Source of the DNA: Campylobacterota bacterium
GTDB lineage: Bacteria; Campylobacterota; Campylobacteria; Campylobacterales; Sulfurovaceae
Assembly (NCBI GenBank): GCA_003646525.1
Contig: QMKU01000072.1
Coordinates: 1 to 6,753 of the forward strand
Direction of reading: 5' to 3'
DNA: 6,753 nt
Position 1 is the first letter of the stretch, and every line of letters starts with the position of its first letter. The notes beneath the pieces were generated by a model. That model did no database searches. It was not told where the DNA came from and saw only the letters and a program-made list of their open reading frames with translations. Of the stretch, positions 5,166 to 6,753 are shown one piece after another. The translations under genes and the position numbers were made by a program.

Positions 5166-5528
5166 ATGAGAAGTATTATTATTGCTACATTACTTGTAGG
5201 TGGTAGTTTAATGGCGGCAGATAGCGTGAAGGCAAACGATTCAGGTTCATTTTCTGAGAAAGGCATAGATGGTGCAGTACTTTATGGAAAAAACTGTGCA
5301 ATATGCCATGGTAAAAAAGCTGAGAAAAGTCCTGAGGCTGGAATACCACCATTGGCTAGCAGAGATGCGACTAGGTTGGCACTAACGATTAGAGCATATA
5401 GAGATCAGGACAAGAATATTGGAACTTATACTATGCATAAAAGTAGTGAGGTGATGCAAAATCAGACTGTTAAATTTTCTGATAGACAAATTGGTGCTAT
5501 CGCTAAATATATTAGTGGTTTAAAATAA
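5166..5528 (+). CDS. Periplasmic monohaem cytochrome c (candidate partner of FccB)
   Basis: A 120-residue class I-type cytochrome c. Residues 1-18 are a signal peptide (MRSIIIATLLVGGSLMAA). The haem-attachment motif C44-A-I-C-H48 is preceded by the usual helix ending in GAVLYGKNC and followed by HGKKAEKSPEAG. M90 or M97 is the likely sixth haem ligand, and the C-terminal helix FSDRQIGAIAKYISGL is typical. The mature size of about 100 residues fits small monohaem carriers such as FccA of some sulfur bacteria, SoxE, or cytochrome c-553. It lies head-to-head with the thioredoxin/unknown/fccB operon, so a role as electron acceptor of the sulfide dehydrogenase is likely but inferred. A clear intrinsic terminator follows the stop, so it is transcribed alone. 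Confidence 0.88.
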   Translation: MRSIIIATLLVGGSLMAADSVKANDSGSFSEKGIDGAVLYGKNCAICHGKKAEKSPEAGIPPLASRDATRLALTIRAYRDQDKNIGTYTMHKSSEVMQNQTVKFSDRQIGAIAKYISGLK

Positions 5529-5534
5529 TTTGAA

Positions 5535-5565
5535 TATATGTTGAACTATTCAGCATATAATTTTT
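5535..5565 (+). terminator. Intrinsic terminator of the cytochrome c gene
   Basis: TATATGTTGAA (5535-5545) pairs with TTCAGCATATA (5549-5559) over 11 bp with one G-T pair and a CTA loop, followed after one A by TTTTT (5561-5565). It begins six bases after the TAA. The stem is AT-rich, as is normal in this genome. Confidence 0.7.
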
Positions 5566-5660
5566 AGTTTCCTTGTTCCACCTCTTGCTCTATCCAAGCT
5601 CGGGTGCCAGGGTTTTTGGAATTCTTTCAGAGTCTCACCTATATCTTCAATATAATCTTA
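5564..5660 (-). other. GC-richer patch with possible degraded - strand coding remnant
   Basis: Bases 5571-5640 are about 50 percent GC, against a clearly AT-rich surround. On the - strand one frame reads DYIEDIGETLKEFQ and, after a slip near the A-run at 5612-5616, another reads NPGTRAWIEQEVEQGN to a TAA at 5566-5564. That looks like the end of a decayed or frameshifted gene, but no start or upstream part is visible and I do not recognise it. It could equally be a dispersed repeat. The rest of the 5529-5806 gap holds only the terminator and the promoter of the next gene. Confidence 0.25.
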
Positions 5661-5724
5661 AGTTTAGTTTTATTAAACATTGATACATATAATAGTAAAA
5701 ATAGAATTTAAAATGGTTAGCTTA

Positions 5725-5752
5725 TTGATGCCAAGAATCTTTAGGATATAAT
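5725..5752 (+). promoter_or_regulatory. Probable promoter of the rhodanese gene
   Basis: TTGATG (5725-5730, 4 of 6 to consensus) and a perfect TATAAT (5747-5752) are separated by 16 bases. The predicted leader is about 48 bases and contains a small inverted repeat, AGATAT (5765-5770) / ATATCT (5781-5786), of doubtful meaning, then the Shine-Dalgarno AGGAG (5794-5798) 8 bases before the ATG. Confidence 0.5.
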
Positions 5753-5806
5753 TTATTTATAGAAAGATATTAATTTATGGATATCTATTATATAGGAGAG
5801 AGTAGT

Positions 5807-6753
5807 ATGAAAAGGTTGTTTGGTTTAGTTTTGCTGCTAGGTATCCCTCTATCAGGTATACTTTTCGGATCCCCGATCAAGTTAATTGAGCCAGCAGAAG
5901 CGATTAGGTTGATTGGAAATAACAGTGTGATATTTGTATCGGGTGATAACAATGATGCTTATAAAAAAAATCACATCATAGGATCAGTTGAAATGTATGT
6001 GCATAATCTACACTTGCCAGATGTTGAGGGTAATATGCGGTGTACACCACCCTATATATGTCTCCCAAAGGCTCAATCATATATCCAGAGTAAAGGTATC
6101 AAAAATAATCAAATGATTATCGCTTATGACAATTTTTATGGTTCTAATGCAACAGGTATTTATAACTTTTTTGAAAGTTTGGGACATAGAGATATCAGAG
6201 TATTAAATGGAGGGCTAGAGGGTATCAAAGCACTTGATCCAAACCAACAAGTTTTTGATAAGTTAAAAGCTAAACGAAAAATAACTGAAAATAATATAGC
6301 AACAGCCATAAAGGCAGATAAAATAGATGAACTAGAGAAGCTTAAGAGCAAAGCCGAGGGTATCACTGCAAAGATGAATATGCTAGAACCAAAACTATTG
6401 GTTCAGGGTGGCAAAGAGAAGCTTCATGGGGAGAGTGATTATCAGCTGGATCCCACTAAATTCAATATGGAGTATATTGCCAATAAAGCTGAAGTGAAAA
6501 AAGCCATGGATGATATTATTGAAAATGGAGAGAGTAGTAAGTTTATTATTATTTATACCTGTAGTATGGAAGAGAAGACTGGCATAGAGAAGGTAGATAA
6601 TGCAGTAAAAGATGGAAATATAACGAGAATAAAATTTATAGATTGGAAAAATATTGCTGATATGAGAAACAAGAAGAGTTTTAAGTCACTCGAAGAGATG
6701 CAAAAGATATTTGAAAAGTTGGGCATAAAGAGATGTCAAACTATCTATGCTTA
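5807..6753 (+). CDS. Exported two-domain rhodanese-like sulfurtransferase, divergent; 3' end outside window
   Basis: 315 full codons are visible and the frame runs off the window. Residues 1-21 form a signal peptide (MKRLFGLVLLLGIPLSGILFG). A first rhodanese domain spans about 24-141: LIEPAEAIRLI, HIIGSVEM (a weak form of HIPGA), then IIAYDNFYGSNATGIYNFF and GHRDIRVLNGG. Asp108 stands where an active domain has Cys, as is normal for the silent first domain of thiosulfate sulfurtransferases. Residues 145-220 are a long charged helical linker. The second domain starts about 220; the usual 'D-x-R-S' strand reads YTCSMEEKTG (C252) and the 'GHIPGA' loop reads GNITRI, both unusual, followed by a normal SFKSLEEMQKIFEKLGI. 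The window ends in TIYA plus two bases, right before the expected catalytic Cys loop. The start has AGGAG and a good promoter. It likely transfers sulfane sulfur in the periplasm. Confidence 0.8.
   Translation, partial: MKRLFGLVLLLGIPLSGILFGSPIKLIEPAEAIRLIGNNSVIFVSGDNNDAYKKNHIIGSVEMYVHNLHLPDVEGNMRCTPPYICLPKAQSYIQSKGIKNNQMIIAYDNFYGSNATGIYNFFESLGHRDIRVLNGGLEGIKALDPNQQVFDKLKAKRKITENNIATAIKADKIDELEKLKSKAEGITAKMNMLEPKLLVQGGKEKLHGESDYQLDPTKFNMEYIANKAEVKKAMDDIIENGESSKFIIIYTCSMEEKTGIEKVDNAVKDGNITRIKFIDWKNIADMRNKKSFKSLEEMQKIFEKLGIKRCQTIYA

Noticed and set aside
6160..6366. A 68-codon - strand open frame
   Set aside because: It is antisense to the rhodanese gene, which has a signal peptide, Shine-Dalgarno and family motifs.

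Overview
The window looks like a piece of a Campylobacterota (epsilonproteobacterial) chromosome, most like a sulfur-oxidising Sulfurovum/Sulfurimonas-type organism. This rests on the low GC content, a cysteine-paired Sel1-repeat (Helicobacter Hcp-type) protein, a tandem DUF302 protein, and a set of periplasmic sulfur-oxidation genes. The assignment is by recognition of families only; no search was run.

Left part (1-1407, + strand): the last 49 codons of a probable ABC-transporter ATPase (TOBE-like end), then two small exported repeat proteins. One is Hcp-like, with three C-x7-C pairs. The other has four 42-residue TPR units. They are closely spaced (27 and 15 bp) and may be co-transcribed.

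Middle (1527-2468, + strand): an exported protein with two DUF302-like domains, cut by an in-frame TAA at 1791-1793. Both halves are in one frame with zero bases between them. Comparing the two domains suggests that the stop replaces a Glu codon, so this is a broken gene, a very recent mutation, or a base-call error.

Convergent gap (2469-2715): two palindromic elements. The first is a single 11-bp hairpin. The second is an inverted pair of GTAG-headed hairpins inside 13-bp terminal inverted repeats. It resembles a REP/BIME or MITE-type element and has a possible 7-bp target duplication around it.

Right part (2716-6753): a sulfur-oxidation locus. On the - strand, in order of transcription, come a periplasmic thioredoxin-fold protein (CRHC), an unrecognised 155-residue soluble protein that starts directly after the thioredoxin stop (TAAATG), and the flavoprotein of flavocytochrome c sulfide dehydrogenase (FccB/SoxF type), with the FAD-linking Cys and the redox Cys pair in place. 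Divergent from these, on the + strand, are a small monohaem cytochrome c (a candidate electron acceptor, FccA/SoxE-like) and an exported, divergent two-domain rhodanese that runs off the window just before its expected catalytic Cys. A reasonable model is that FccB oxidises sulfide in the periplasm and passes electrons to the cytochrome, the thioredoxin keeps cysteines or persulfides in the right redox state, and the rhodanese handles sulfane sulfur. The 155-residue protein is the least explained member and the best candidate for something undescribed.
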